Assembly: GCF_017357825.1 (NCBI RefSeq) | Contig: NZ_CP046072.1 | Coordinates: 2,108,001-2,172,000 of the forward strand | Length of the DNA stretch: 64,000 nt | Direction of reading: 5' to 3' | Origin: Sulfurimonas aquatica | Lineage (GTDB): Bacteria > Campylobacterota > Campylobacteria > Campylobacterales > Sulfurimonadaceae | In this document: in pieces, positions 8,086 to 16,476 of the stretch | Position numbering within the stretch: position 1 is the stretch's first letter | How the letters are laid out: each line of letters begins with the position of its first letter | Notes under the pieces: generated by a model | Databases searched by the model: none | Seen by the model: only the letters and a program-made list of their open reading frames with translations | What the model was told of the DNA's origin: nothing | Translations under genes and position numbers: made by a program

Positions 8086-9405
8086 ATGAAAAACAAAAAA
8101 TTCATTACACTTGGATTTGCATCTGTAACATTATCTCTTGGTCTTCTGTTTAGCTCAAATCTTTTTGCTGAGAGTTCAAAACTAGTTCCCAAAGAGAGTG
8201 AAACATCAAGACTGCAATCTCTTGCAAAGTTTACTAAGGTAATTGGTATAGTTGAACAATACAATGTTGATGACATAACTATTGAAGAGCTAATGGACAA
8301 GGCACTTGATGGAATGATGCAAAATCTCGATGCTCATTCAAACTACTTGACTAAAAAAGATTATAAAAAGTTAAAAGTGCAAACAAGTGGTGAGTTTGGT
8401 GGGCTTGGTATCACTGTAGGAATGAAAGATGGAGCATTGACAGTCATATCCCCTATAGACGGTACTCCAGCAGATAAAGCAGGACTTCAATCTGGCGACA
8501 TTATTTTAAAAATTGATGAGAAATCGACAATAAGTATGACTATAGATGAAGCAGTCTCTCTGATGAGAGGAAAAGTTGGTGATCCAATCGATGTAACAAT
8601 AGTCAGAAAAGGTGAAATGAAACCACTAGTTATTCATATCGTCCGTGGTATTATTACTATAGAATCTGTTCATGTTAAAACAATTAATGATGATACTCTT
8701 TACATAAGAGTCGCAAGCTTTGATCAAAAAGTTGCAGCAGATGTTGCAAAAGAGATTAAAAAAAGAAAAGCTACTACTAAAGGCATTATTTTAGATTTAA
8801 GGAACAATCCTGGTGGACTCTTAGATCAAGCAGTCGACTTGGTTGACCTCTTTGTAGACAAAGGTGATATCGTATCTCAAAAAGGGCGTCAAGAGAGTGA
8901 CGCGAAAACATTTACGGCGTCTTCTAGAGCGACTCTTACAAAAGTACCTATGGTTGTTCTTATAAATGGTGGAAGTGCTAGTGCTTCTGAAATTGTTAGT
9001 GGAGCACTTCAAGACCATAAACGAGCTGTTTTAGTAGGAGAGAACACTTTTGGAAAAGGAAGTGTTCAAGTAGTTCTACCTATAACAAACGATGAAGCTA
9101 TTAAACTTACTATTGCAAGATACTATCTACCTAGTGGAAGAACCATCCAAGCCGTTGGAGTAAAACCAGATATTGAAGTTGCTCCAGGTGAAGTAAAAAC
9201 TCGTAAAAATGAGTTTGCAATTAAAGAATCTGACTTAAAACAGCACCTTGAAGAAGAACTTGAAAAAGTTGATGGAAAAAAAGATGAAATAAAAGAAGAT
9301 AAAAAAGAGAATAAAGATATAATTACGTCAGAAATGCTTACTAAAGATATTCAACTCAAAGAAGCTGTAGATATTATCAAAGCTCTTGTTATAATTAAAG
9401 GATAA
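8086..9405 (+). CDS. S41 carboxyl-terminal processing protease
   Basis: 439 residues: Sec signal (1-28), an N-terminal helical part, PDZ domain (about 95-180; GGLGITVGM then [17 protein letters not shown]) and the S41 peptidase core. Catalytic Ser lies in [10 protein letters not shown] (about 293-302) and the Lys in FGKGSVQ (about 322-328), the Ser-Lys dyad of CtpA/Prc. The C-terminal tail (about 395-425) is Lys/Glu-rich, probably a surface-exposed linker. It would trim periplasmic or cell-wall proteins. Four bases separate it from purC, so it likely leads the purine operon transcript. Confidence 0.93.
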   Translation: MKNKKFITLGFASVTLSLGLLFSSNLFAESSKLVPKESETSRLQSLAKFTKVIGIVEQYNVDDITIEELMDKALDGMMQNLDAHSNYLTKKDYKKLKVQTSGEFGGLGITVGMKDGALTVISPIDGTPADKAGLQSGDIILKIDEKSTISMTIDEAVSLMRGKVGDPIDVTIVRKGEMKPLVIHIVRGIITIESVHVKTINDDTLYIRVASFDQKVAADVAKEIKKRKATTKGIILDLRNNPGGLLDQAVDLVDLFVDKGDIVSQKGRQESDAKTFTASSRATLTKVPMVVLINGGSASASEIVSGALQDHKRAVLVGENTFGKGSVQVVLPITNDEAIKLTIARYYLPSGRTIQAVGVKPDIEVAPGEVKTRKNEFAIKESDLKQHLEEELEKVDGKKDEIKEDKKENKDIITSEMLTKDIQLKEAVDIIKALVIIKG

Positions 9406-9409
9406 ATGT

Positions 9410-10123
9410 ATGGAAAAAAGAGGACTCCTCTATGAAGGTAAAGCTAAAAAATTATTTTTAACAGATGATGAGAACTTAGTTATTTCAGAATTTAAAGATG
9501 ATTTAACAGCGTTTAATGGTGAGAAAAAATCTAGTGAATCTGGAAAAGGTGCACTAAACAACAAGATTTCCACTGAGCTATTTAAGCTTTTAGAAGCTAA
9601 TGGAATTCAGACTCACTTCGTAGAGATGTTAGATGATAATCATATGCTTCACAAAAAAGTTGATGTAATCTTAATAGAAGTTATAGTTCGTAATATTGCG
9701 ACAGGTTCACTATCAAGAAATCTTGGAATAGAAGATGGAAAAGTTCTACCATTTACGCTTGTAGAGTTTGACTACAAAGATGATGCGCTAGGTGATCCAA
9801 AACTTAATGATCAGCATGCTCTTATTTTAGGCTTAGTAGATTATCAAGATGAACTAGATAAACTTCGTCGTATGGCTCGCCAAGTAAATGACATATTAAA
9901 GCCTTATTTTGCAGACAAGGGTCTTAATCTTGTTGACTTCAAGTTAGAGTTTGGTAAAGATTCAAATGGAAATATAATTCTTATTGATGAAATTTCACCT
10001 GATAATTGTCGTTTTTGGGATATAGAGAGTGGAGAGAAGATGGATAAAGATAGATTCCGTCAAGGTTTAGGTGGGTTAAAAGTAGCTTATGAGCAAGTAT
10101 TACAAAGAATATTAGGAAATTAA
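9410..10123 (+). CDS. purC: SAICAR synthetase (phosphoribosylaminoimidazole-succinocarboxamide synthase)
   Basis: 237 residues, the usual size. N-terminal [11 protein letters not shown] and the [13 protein letters not shown]-like segment (here [13 protein letters not shown], about 89-101), with [13 protein letters not shown] near 192-204, are family hallmarks. It ligates aspartate to CAIR in de novo purine synthesis, using ATP. It is followed by purS (3 bases) and purQ, so three steps are grouped here; purL is not in the window. Confidence 0.97.
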   Translation: MEKRGLLYEGKAKKLFLTDDENLVISEFKDDLTAFNGEKKSSESGKGALNNKISTELFKLLEANGIQTHFVEMLDDNHMLHKKVDVILIEVIVRNIATGSLSRNLGIEDGKVLPFTLVEFDYKDDALGDPKLNDQHALILGLVDYQDELDKLRRMARQVNDILKPYFADKGLNLVDFKLEFGKDSNGNIILIDEISPDNCRFWDIESGEKMDKDRFRQGLGGLKVAYEQVLQRILGN

Positions 10124-10126
10124 TAA

Positions 10127-10366
10127 ATGAAAGCAATAGTAAATGTATCTTTAAAAACAGGTGTTTTAGACTCTCAAGGAAAAGCGGTGCATCATGCACT
10201 AGATTCTCTTCACTTCAGTGGTGTAAATGATGTGCGTGTAGGAAAACAGATAGTTTTACAACTAGATACTGAAGATAAGACACAAGCAATGAGTGATGTC
10301 CAAAAGATGTGTGAAGAACTTTTAGCTAACACAGTAATTGAAGATTATGAGATAGAGCTAGTTTAA
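10127..10366 (+). CDS. purS: FGAM synthase subunit PurS
   Basis: 79 residues, the typical small PurS. The start KAIVNVSLKTGVLDSQGKAV and the later VRVGKQIVL are diagnostic. PurS bridges the glutaminase PurQ and the synthetase PurL in the three-part FGAM synthase, helping ammonia transfer. The stop codon overlaps the purQ ATG by one base (TAATG), so the two are translationally coupled. Confidence 0.96.
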   Translation: MKAIVNVSLKTGVLDSQGKAVHHALDSLHFSGVNDVRVGKQIVLQLDTEDKTQAMSDVQKMCEELLANTVIEDYEIELV

Positions 10367-11040
10367 TGAAGGTTTCAATTTTACAATTTCCAGGAACAAA
10401 CTGTGAATATGATACACAACATGCCTTTGAAAGCCTTGGAGCTACAACAGAGATAATATGGCATAAATCTGAGTCAATTCCTAGTGATACTAACCTTTTA
10501 GTTGTGGCTGGTGGTTTTTCTTATGGTGACTATCTTCGAAGTGGTGCTATAGCAAAGTTTTCTCCTGTTATGAAAGCTGTAACAGAGTATGCTAACAATG
10601 GTGGCAAAGTTTTGGGAATCTGTAATGGTTTTCAGGTTTTAACTGAAGCTGGTTTACTCCCTGGTGCACTTAAGCGCAATGATGGGCTTCACTTTATCTC
10701 TAAATATCATCATCTAAAAGTTGAAAATAACGACAATATATTTTTAGAAGAACTAAATAATGGAGATGTAGTTAATATCCCAATAGCTCATCATGATGGA
10801 AACTACTATATAAATGAAAGTGGACTTCAAGACTTAAAAGATAACAATCAAATTCTCTTAACCTACAGTGACAAACAAGGTAATACTTTAAACCCTAATG
10901 GAAGTGTAAATGCCATTGCTGGTGTTTGCAATAAAGAGAAAAATGTATTTGGCTTAATGCCCCATCCTGAGCGTGCAATGGAGATGATTCTTGGCTCAAA
11001 CGATGGAGTAAATATGTTAAAAGGTTTCCTTCAATCGTGA
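10366..11040 (+). CDS. purQ: FGAM synthase glutaminase subunit PurQ
   Basis: 224 residues of a class I glutamine amidotransferase. FPGTNCEYDT at 8-17, the nucleophile Cys in VLGICNGFQVL (about 82-92) and the His/Glu pair in MPHPERAME (about 203-211) form the triad. It feeds ammonia to PurL. Its TGA overlaps the GTG start of the next gene (GTGA). Confidence 0.97.
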   Translation: MKVSILQFPGTNCEYDTQHAFESLGATTEIIWHKSESIPSDTNLLVVAGGFSYGDYLRSGAIAKFSPVMKAVTEYANNGGKVLGICNGFQVLTEAGLLPGALKRNDGLHFISKYHHLKVENNDNIFLEELNNGDVVNIPIAHHDGNYYINESGLQDLKDNNQILLTYSDKQGNTLNPNGSVNAIAGVCNKEKNVFGLMPHPERAMEMILGSNDGVNMLKGFLQS

Positions 11041-12083
11041 TAAAACTACTTTTTACTACTCTTCTTTTTATCACTTCATTATATGCAAATAAAGTAATCT
11101 ACTTAAGTTATAGTGAAGCACCTCAAAGAGTAATAAAAGGTGAAATATTCCCTATAACACTAAAAGCCCTCTCAACTGTTAAAGATTTTGAGGACATTAT
11201 TTATGACTTTTCAAATCATAGTGGCCTAAAACTCTTAACTTCAGAGCCACAAAGAGAGTATAAAGGTAAATATTTTTACGATACATTTTTCTTTATGAGT
11301 ACCCAAAAGTGGGCTAAACTTCCTGATGTTACAGCTTCATTAGTCGCTTCTTTAGAGTATGATAGTAGTACAGTTATTGGTAAAGAGCTTAATGTAATCA
11401 CGTTAAACCCAAAAAAGAATTTTTCTAATATTATTGCAAATAAACTCGAGTTAGTTGAGTACAAAACAACTAGTTACGATAATAAGCACAATATCATTAT
11501 CTTTGTAGCATCTGGATTTAATACAGATATCTCTACAATGAATTTTGAAAATGTTTACAAACAGGGTGTTGAGTCAATAAGTCAATCCTACGATGAGTCA
11601 CGTATAACCTATTTTGTGATAGTAGATAAAAAAATGGAAAACTTTGAGTTCTCATACTTTAATCTTGTAGACAATAGGTTTGAACTCATTCAAATTCCCA
11701 TAATTGTTAATGATGACAGTGTAACAACACAAAGTGATTTAAAGCCAAAAGATCAATCACGAGAGAGATTGAAAATAAATATTGCAGCTGGAGTAGCAGT
11801 TGTAGCTTTTATTTTCATACTTTATAGAAGAAAATATATATATCTAATTATGATTCTCATTCCTTTAGTCTATATAGGATATTTATCAATTCCACAAAAA
11901 GATATATGCATAAAAAAAGGTGTGCAGATTCATCTTCTTCCAGTTTTAAATGGAACTATATTTGAGACCACATCTTCTAGATACACTCTCACAAAAGAGG
12001 GTTCAGTAAAAGGCTTTATAAAAGTAAAACTACAAAATGAAAAAATTGGATGGGTGAGAAATGAAGATACTTGCTCATATTAA
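11037..12083 (+). CDS. Membrane-attached SH3-domain protein of unknown function
   Basis: 348 residues, GTG start overlapping the purQ stop. A Sec signal (1-17, ...SLYANK) is followed by a beta-rich extracytoplasmic region (about 20-240) that resembles the Ig-like parts of BatD-type proteins, two close membrane segments (about 250-285) and a C-terminal SH3-like domain ending in EKIGWVRNEDTCSY. The topology puts both large domains outside the cytoplasm. I do not recognise a named family. The last 23 bases overlap plsC, so it is co-translated with a phospholipid acyltransferase, suggesting an envelope role. Confidence 0.7.
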   Translation: MIKLLFTTLLFITSLYANKVIYLSYSEAPQRVIKGEIFPITLKALSTVKDFEDIIYDFSNHSGLKLLTSEPQREYKGKYFYDTFFFMSTQKWAKLPDVTASLVASLEYDSSTVIGKELNVITLNPKKNFSNIIANKLELVEYKTTSYDNKHNIIIFVASGFNTDISTMNFENVYKQGVESISQSYDESRITYFVIVDKKMENFEFSYFNLVDNRFELIQIPIIVNDDSVTTQSDLKPKDQSRERLKINIAAGVAVVAFIFILYRRKYIYLIMILIPLVYIGYLSIPQKDICIKKGVQIHLLPVLNGTIFETTSSRYTLTKEGSVKGFIKVKLQNEKIGWVRNEDTCSY

Positions 12084-12759
12084 TTGGTTAATAGCTACCG
12101 CTATTATCTTTTTCTCTCTGGCTCTTTCCATCCTTATGTATCCAATCATGCCAAGGCCCTATTCTAGAAAAATAGCTGCATGGTTCATTCGTCTAACTAT
12201 CTTTTTCTCCACAACAGTAAAAGGAGAAGAGGACCCTCAAGTGCAGATGTTTCTTATAAACCACCAGAGTGATTTAGACATTGGCGTTATGGAAACAATA
12301 ACAAAAAAAGACCTAGCTTGGGTAGCGAAGAAAGCGCTTTTTGATGTTCCTTTTTTTGGTCTTGCCATGAGTTTACCAGAAGATATTGAAGTTGAACGCG
12401 AGAGTAAAACATCTCTAGTAAAACTACTTCGAGCAGCAAAAGACAGACTCGCAAAAAAACGAGTCATAACTATGTTTCCAGAAGGAACACGCTCTCGAAC
12501 AGGAAGAATGCTTCCCTTTAAATCTGGAGCGAAAGTAATTGCAGATATGAATCAGCTAAAAGTACAACCCATTGTATTAGTTGAAACTGCTTCATGTTAT
12601 GATATTAAACATTTTTTCTATATGCCAAAAGATATTAAAGTAGTTTATATGGATTCTTTTATAGCAGATAAAAATGATGAAAATTGGCTGAGTGACTTAC
12701 GAATAAAAATGCAAAAGGTGTATGATGATGAGTTGGCAAGCAATAATAGCAATAGGTAG
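12061..12759 (+). CDS. plsC: 1-acyl-sn-glycerol-3-phosphate acyltransferase
   Basis: 232 residues. An N-terminal membrane helix (about 7-30), the acyltransferase motif NHQSDLD (about 67-73, H-X4-D) and FPEGTRSR (about 139-146) identify PlsC, which adds the second acyl chain to lysophosphatidic acid at the inner membrane. The start lies 23 bases inside the previous gene; the ATG at 12061 is the only one that keeps the membrane helix. Its 3' end overlaps crcB by 38 bases. Confidence 0.92.
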   Translation: MKILAHINWLIATAIIFFSLALSILMYPIMPRPYSRKIAAWFIRLTIFFSTTVKGEEDPQVQMFLINHQSDLDIGVMETITKKDLAWVAKKALFDVPFFGLAMSLPEDIEVERESKTSLVKLLRAAKDRLAKKRVITMFPEGTRSRTGRMLPFKSGAKVIADMNQLKVQPIVLVETASCYDIKHFFYMPKDIKVVYMDSFIADKNDENWLSDLRIKMQKVYDDELASNNSNR

Positions 12760-13117
12760 CGGTGGCTTTATTGGAGCGGTACTGCGTTCTTATTTAAATG
12801 GTCTTATCTCTCAGAGGGTCTCTCATATACTCCCTTTTGGAACACTCGGGGTAAACCTACTTGGTAGCTTTATAATGGGTTGTTTAATCGCTTACTTTAT
12901 GCATACGACTATCTTCTCTGTACATATGAAATCATTTCTAACTACGGGAATTTTAGGTGCACTTACTACATACTCAACATTTGCTATGGAGAGTTTTTTA
13001 CTTCTTCAAGGTGGTAACATAGTTTTAGCACTTACTAATATGTCTCTAAATCTTTTTGGAACTATTTTTATGGCTGGGAGTGGGTACTACCTTATTAACA
13101 ATGTCGTTAAATTTTAA
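12722..13117 (+). CDS. crcB: CrcB/Fluc fluoride channel
   Basis: 131 residues, four membrane helices. GGFIGAVLRSYLNG (about 14-27), the NLLGSFIMG segment and TYSTFAMES (about 81-89) are the conserved pore elements of Fluc channels, which form dual-topology dimers and expel fluoride. Three ATG codons in a row open the frame; any of 12722, 12725 or 12728 could serve. No fluoride riboswitch is visible, since the upstream bases are plsC coding. The 3' end overlaps the convergent ABC gene by 11 bases. Confidence 0.93.
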   Translation: MMMSWQAIIAIGSGGFIGAVLRSYLNGLISQRVSHILPFGTLGVNLLGSFIMGCLIAYFMHTTIFSVHMKSFLTTGILGALTTYSTFAMESFLLLQGGNIVLALTNMSLNLFGTIFMAGSGYYLINNVVKF

Positions 13118-13682
13118 CTATCTCGTCCGCACACCATCTTGCTAATTCAATATCATGTGTAATAAGTAGCATAGCCATACTATCTAAATGCTTAACCAGC
13201 ATTCCCATAACCTCAAGCTGAATAACATTATCAAGAGCCGATGTTGGCTCGTCTAAAAGAAGTACATCAGGTTTCATAAGTATAGCACGTAGGATAGAAG
13301 CACGCTGAAGCTGTCCACCTGAGAGCTCATGTGGCAATTTCAAGAGTAGGCTCTTCTCAAGGTTTAAAATTAAGAGATATTTTTCTAACTCATCTGTAAG
13401 GGCTACATCTTCTATTTGATTTAAGAGTGTGTAGCTTGGATGAAAAGAGCTATATGGGTCCTGAAAAACTTGAGAATATGAACTTACTTTTATCTCTCCA
13501 CTTAAAGGTTTTATATTTCCTAGAATAAGTTCAAAAAGTGTACTTTTGCCAGCTCCACTCTCTCCTACTATCGCTTTAATCTCACCTCTTTTTAAAGAGA
13601 TATTAAAGTCTTTTAAAAGTAACTTATCCTTTGTAAAACCAAAAGATAAGTTTTTTACTTCTAAAAGAGTACTCAAATTCAT
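13107..13682 (-). CDS. Orphan ABC transporter ATPase, DppF/NikE-like
   Basis: 191 residues, compact. Walker A GESGAGKST (about 39-47), Q-loop in QVFQDPYSSFHPSY, signature LSGGQLQRA (about 120-128), Walker B VLLLDEPTSALD (about 140-151) and H-loop ITHD (about 173-176) are all complete. The FQDPYSSFHP wording is typical of the oligopeptide/nickel (Dpp/Opp/Nik) importer ATPases. It is short for that group (usually 250-330) and lacks the C-terminal oligopeptide extension. No permease or binding protein lies nearby, so the transporter it serves is unknown. Confidence 0.85.
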   Translation of the reverse strand: MNLSTLLEVKNLSFGFTKDKLLLKDFNISLKRGEIKAIVGESGAGKSTLFELILGNIKPLSGEIKVSSYSQVFQDPYSSFHPSYTLLNQIEDVALTDELEKYLLILNLEKSLLLKLPHELSGGQLQRASILRAILMKPDVLLLDEPTSALDNVIQLEVMGMLVKHLDSMAMLLITHDIELARWCADEIVKI

Positions 13683-13685
13683 TTC

Positions 13686-14372
13686 CTATGTTAATGCTAA
13701 ATAGCTCTTAGTCAGCTCTTTGTAGAGATGGTCTGGCTTTATATCTGAATTTTCTTCCCAGATACGCTTCATTACAACATTGTCCTCTTCTCCATTCCAA
13801 ACTTTTATATACGACCCATCTTTGTATCCGTTATCTTGACGGAACTGATTGAGTATGTTTTTGCCAACGTAGAGTCTATAAAGCGTCTCTAAGTCTAAAC
13901 CGCTCATAACGACTAAATCAAAAAAGTCTGATATAAGCTCTTCAAGTTTTAACTCTTTTTTACTCAAAACTAAACGCATAATATTCTCTATTTTATCAAT
14001 AACTTCATCTTGTGATGAAAAAGAGTCTGATTTTATATCTATTGTTGCGAAACTAGGAAGTTGTGAAATATTGATTCCTAAATCTTCTACACCACCTCTT
14101 AAGTTTTGTGAGTAGTTCTCAATAGCTAAGCTCATAATAAAATGCCATACATCAACAACTTCAATTTGATGATTATCCCAATCAGGCTCTTTATCAATGC
14201 TTTTCCAGTGCTTCCATGAAAAACTATCTACCATTTCAGCACACTCCATATATATACAGCGTCTCCAGTTAATAGTTTTATGGTTCTTTGTTATACCTTT
14301 TGTCCATTCATCTCCATTTGTTGCATCATTAAGTTGATTTTGAAGCTGTAACATAAGTAAAATCTTATCCAT
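13686..14372 (-). CDS. dut: Dimeric all-alpha dUTP diphosphatase
   Basis: 228 residues. The MazG-like metal sites are clear: ECAEMVDSFSWKHWK (about 44-58) and HQIEVVDVWHFIMSL (about 68-82). This is the dimeric dUTPase found in Campylobacter and some phages, unrelated to the trimeric enzyme. It cleaves dUTP (and dUDP) to dUMP, limiting uracil in DNA. It starts three bases before the ABC ATPase gene, on the same strand. Confidence 0.93.
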   Translation of the reverse strand: MDKILLMLQLQNQLNDATNGDEWTKGITKNHKTINWRRCIYMECAEMVDSFSWKHWKSIDKEPDWDNHQIEVVDVWHFIMSLAIENYSQNLRGGVEDLGINISQLPSFATIDIKSDSFSSQDEVIDKIENIMRLVLSKKELKLEELISDFFDLVVMSGLDLETLYRLYVGKNILNQFRQDNGYKDGSYIKVWNGEEDNVVMKRIWEENSDIKPDHLYKELTKSYLALT

Positions 14373-14434
14373 TTATATCCTTTGATTTTTTAGGCTTCTT
14401 GTAAAAAGAATTTATTTGCATATTTTATCTAATA

Positions 14435-14443
14435 TGCTAGAAT
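14435..14443 (+). promoter_or_regulatory. Extended -10 promoter for the 57-residue Cys4 gene
   Basis: TGCTAGAAT (14435-14443) is an extended -10 element 37 bases before the ATG at 14481. It lies in the divergent gap between dut and the small gene, and supports the small gene being expressed on its own. Confidence 0.45.
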
Positions 14444-14480
14444 TCAACACTTAAAAAAGGTTATTTAATGAAAAGAGAAT

Positions 14481-14654
14481 ATGAAAAGAATTAATTGTAG
14501 AAAATGTGAGTACTATTTTGTAACATGGGAAGCAAATAAACCTCATGGCTGTAAAGCTTATGGTTTTAAATCTCCTCAGATTCCATCATTAGTAGTATTT
14601 CAAAGTAGTGGATCAGATTGTTCCATGTTTAAACAAAAAACTATGGCCAAATAA
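14481..14654 (+). CDS. Small four-cysteine protein of unknown function
   Basis: 57 residues, starting MKRINCRKCEYYFVTWE. C6, C9, C24 and C47 could bind a metal: a C-X2-C knuckle then two further cysteines. It also has PHGCKAYGFKSPQIPS, a well-ordered Gly/Pro-containing centre. I recall similar short proteins in Campylobacterota but know no function. The frame ends 14 bases inside the convergent YhbP-like gene. It has its own extended -10. Codon use matches its neighbours, so I treat it as a real gene. Confidence 0.75.
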   Translation: MKRINCRKCEYYFVTWEANKPHGCKAYGFKSPQIPSLVVFQSSGSDCSMFKQKTMAK

Positions 14655-15054
14655 TTTTTTTAGCAAAACCTAGTCGATTATCAGTCATTTTAAAACTATT
14701 CACCTCTATCTTCCAAAGCTTAGGCGAGAGTGCTTTAGCATATGGAAATCTTTTAAAATACTCTTTTTTAAATTTTTCATCTCGCAACTCTAAAAAAATA
14801 CCCTTAAATTGAACACCTTGAATATTTCCTATCTCTTTAGTCTCTAAAAGGATATTACCTGCAATTTTTGGATTATTGTTTATATGGAGTATGTGTGTTG
14901 TTTCCATGCTACTTGCAACAACAAATGATTGACTCGATTCATCATAAACATAAAAGAGGCTACAAGAGCTTATCTCATCTTCATAAAACGTTGCAAGAGA
15001 CATGACATGGTGTTCTTGAATAAAGGAGTGAATTCTAAAAAGACTATCCTTCAT
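14641..15054 (-). CDS. YhbP/UPF0306 family, FMN-binding split-barrel protein
   Basis: 137 residues. The pieces GVQFKGIF (about 80-87), KRFPYAKALSPKLWKIEV (about 101-118) and the ending FKMTDNRLGFAKKIIWP match the shape of E. coli YhbP as I recall it (RGVQFKGEI, FTDNTLGFGKKMIW). The fold is that of pyridoxamine-5-phosphate-oxidase-like FMN proteins; the function is not established. It is the last gene of the probable ovothiol cluster, 5 bases after the small ORF, so a redox or flavin role there is possible but only inferred. Confidence 0.8.
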   Translation of the reverse strand: MKDSLFRIHSFIQEHHVMSLATFYEDEISSCSLFYVYDESSQSFVVASSMETTHILHINNNPKIAGNILLETKEIGNIQGVQFKGIFLELRDEKFKKEYFKRFPYAKALSPKLWKIEVNSFKMTDNRLGFAKKIIWP

Positions 15055-15059
15055 TAACT

Positions 15060-15281
15060 TTAGAGCTTATAAAGATAGTTCTCTAAAGTTTCAGCATCAT
15101 TTATAGAGCGCTTGTCAAGCATCATTTGTGCTATGGAGTCATCAGTAAGCATTTTATATATCTCATTTGGACTGCTCATATTGTAGTAACTTTTAATAAA
15201 CTCTAATAGCATGTCAAAATTATCATCTTTTGTACTATATTTTTTATGTTCTTTGTACTCATCCCAGTTAATTGTTGCCAA
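15060..15281 (-). CDS. Small acidic protein of unknown function in the ovothiol cluster
   Basis: 73 residues if translation starts at TTG 15281 (MATINWDEYKEHKKYST). That codon has GAAGGAA six bases upstream, inside the end of the PLP-enzyme gene. An upstream in-frame TTG at 15302 would add seven residues but has a poorer site. The protein is helical, with KSYYNMSSPNEIYKMLTDD in the middle and no cysteines or membrane segment. It overlaps the preceding gene by 14 bases, which indicates coupling. I do not recognise the family. Confidence 0.65.
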   Translation of the reverse strand: MATINWDEYKEHKKYSTKDDNFDMLLEFIKSYYNMSSPNEIYKMLTDDSIAQMMLDKRSINDAETLENYLYKL

Positions 15282-16476
15282 GGCTTTTCCTTCTATTCTC
15301 AAGTGCGGTTTTTAATCTTTCAATTATAAGTAACATTTTAGCAGATGAAACAGCAAAGTTCAACCTCATATAGCCACTTCCCTCTCGTCCAAAGCTTATT
15401 CCGGCATTGAGCCCAAGCTTAGCTTCGTTTATGAAGAATTCTCTGATTTTTTTATCTTTTAGCTCAAGGCCATGACAATCTATCCAAGCTAAGTAAGTAG
15501 CTTCAATCGGCGTTAACTTAAGAAACTCATTATACTCATGACAGAGTTCTTCAAGTTGTAAATAATTGGAGTAGAGATGCTTTTTAAGATCTTCTAACCA
15601 ATACTCTCCCTCTTTATAAGCCGCTTCAAACGCCACATGAGAGAGAACACTTCCTTGTGCAAAATGTATTCTATTATAAGCTTTTAAAAACTTCTCTTTA
15701 AGCTCTTGATTATGGATAGCTACACTACTCATAGCAAAACCAGCCATGTTAAATGTTTTACCAACGCCATACGTACTAAGAGTTATATCGCTTGCCGCTT
15801 TAGAGAGTGATGCAAAAGGAATATGTTTATTTTCTCCATAAACTAAATCAGAGTGTACCTCATCTGCAAGAACAACTATATTATTTTCTATACAAACTTC
15901 TAGGATTGACAGTAGCTCTTCTCTTGTCCAAACTCTTCCAACAGGGTTATGAGGAGAACATAATAGAAGTAACTTCGTATCAGAGTCTATTTTTGATTTT
16001 AAATCTTGTATGTCAAAAGCGTATTTTCCATCTTCTCTTTTTTTAAGTGGATTTTTTACAAATTTTCTCTCAAGCTCTAAGACACTATGAAAAAATGGAG
16101 GGTATATTGGTGTTTGAACTATTACTCCTTCTCCTTTTTTAGTAAACGCTTCTATTGCCACACGGATGGAAGCAACCACGGAGTGAGAGTAGATCATATC
16201 AGCTCTCTTATAAGATATTCCATGTCTTTTTTCAAGCCAAGAGCACTGAGCTTCAAAGGCGGAATCAGGAACCTCTTCATAACCTATGATAGGATGATCA
16301 AGCCTTTTTCTCACAGCATTTAAAACAAAGTCTGGAGTATCTATATCCATATCGGCAACCCAGGCAGGTTCCACGTCAACTGTTCCAAAAAGTTCTTCTC
16401 TTAAGGTATATTTCTCAGCATTCGTATCTTTTCTACAAGCACTATGTGAAAAATCATAACTTACTTTTTCTTCCAT
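15268..16476 (-). CDS. PatB/MalY-type PLP C-S lyase, candidate OvoB sulfoxide lyase
   Basis: 402 residues, fold-type I. The PLP-lysine motif STYGVGKTFNMAGFAMS (Lys about 239), the LLCSPHNPVGRVW stretch (about 170-182), VVLADEVHSDLVY (about 203-215) and the C-terminal R-L-N-F are those of the MalY/PatB cystathionine beta-lyase group. It overlaps the end of ovoA by 16 bases. Ovothiol synthesis needs exactly a PLP lyase (OvoB) to cleave 5-histidylcysteine sulfoxide between the two OvoA steps, so this is the best candidate. A plain cystathionine or cysteine lyase cannot be excluded from sequence. Confidence 0.85.
   Translation of the reverse strand: MEEKVSYDFSHSACRKDTNAEKYTLREELFGTVDVEPAWVADMDIDTPDFVLNAVRKRLDHPIIGYEEVPDSAFEAQCSWLEKRHGISYKRADMIYSHSVVASIRVAIEAFTKKGEGVIVQTPIYPPFFHSVLELERKFVKNPLKKREDGKYAFDIQDLKSKIDSDTKLLLLCSPHNPVGRVWTREELLSILEVCIENNIVVLADEVHSDLVYGENKHIPFASLSKAASDITLSTYGVGKTFNMAGFAMSSVAIHNQELKEKFLKAYNRIHFAQGSVLSHVAFEAAYKEGEYWLEDLKKHLYSNYLQLEELCHEYNEFLKLTPIEATYLAWIDCHGLELKDKKIREFFINEAKLGLNAGISFGREGSGYMRLNFAVSSAKMLLIIERLKTALENRRKSLGNN

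Noticed and set aside
12600-12721. Fluoride riboswitch before crcB
   Set aside because: The upstream bases are coding sequence of plsC; no riboswitch-like structure found by eye.
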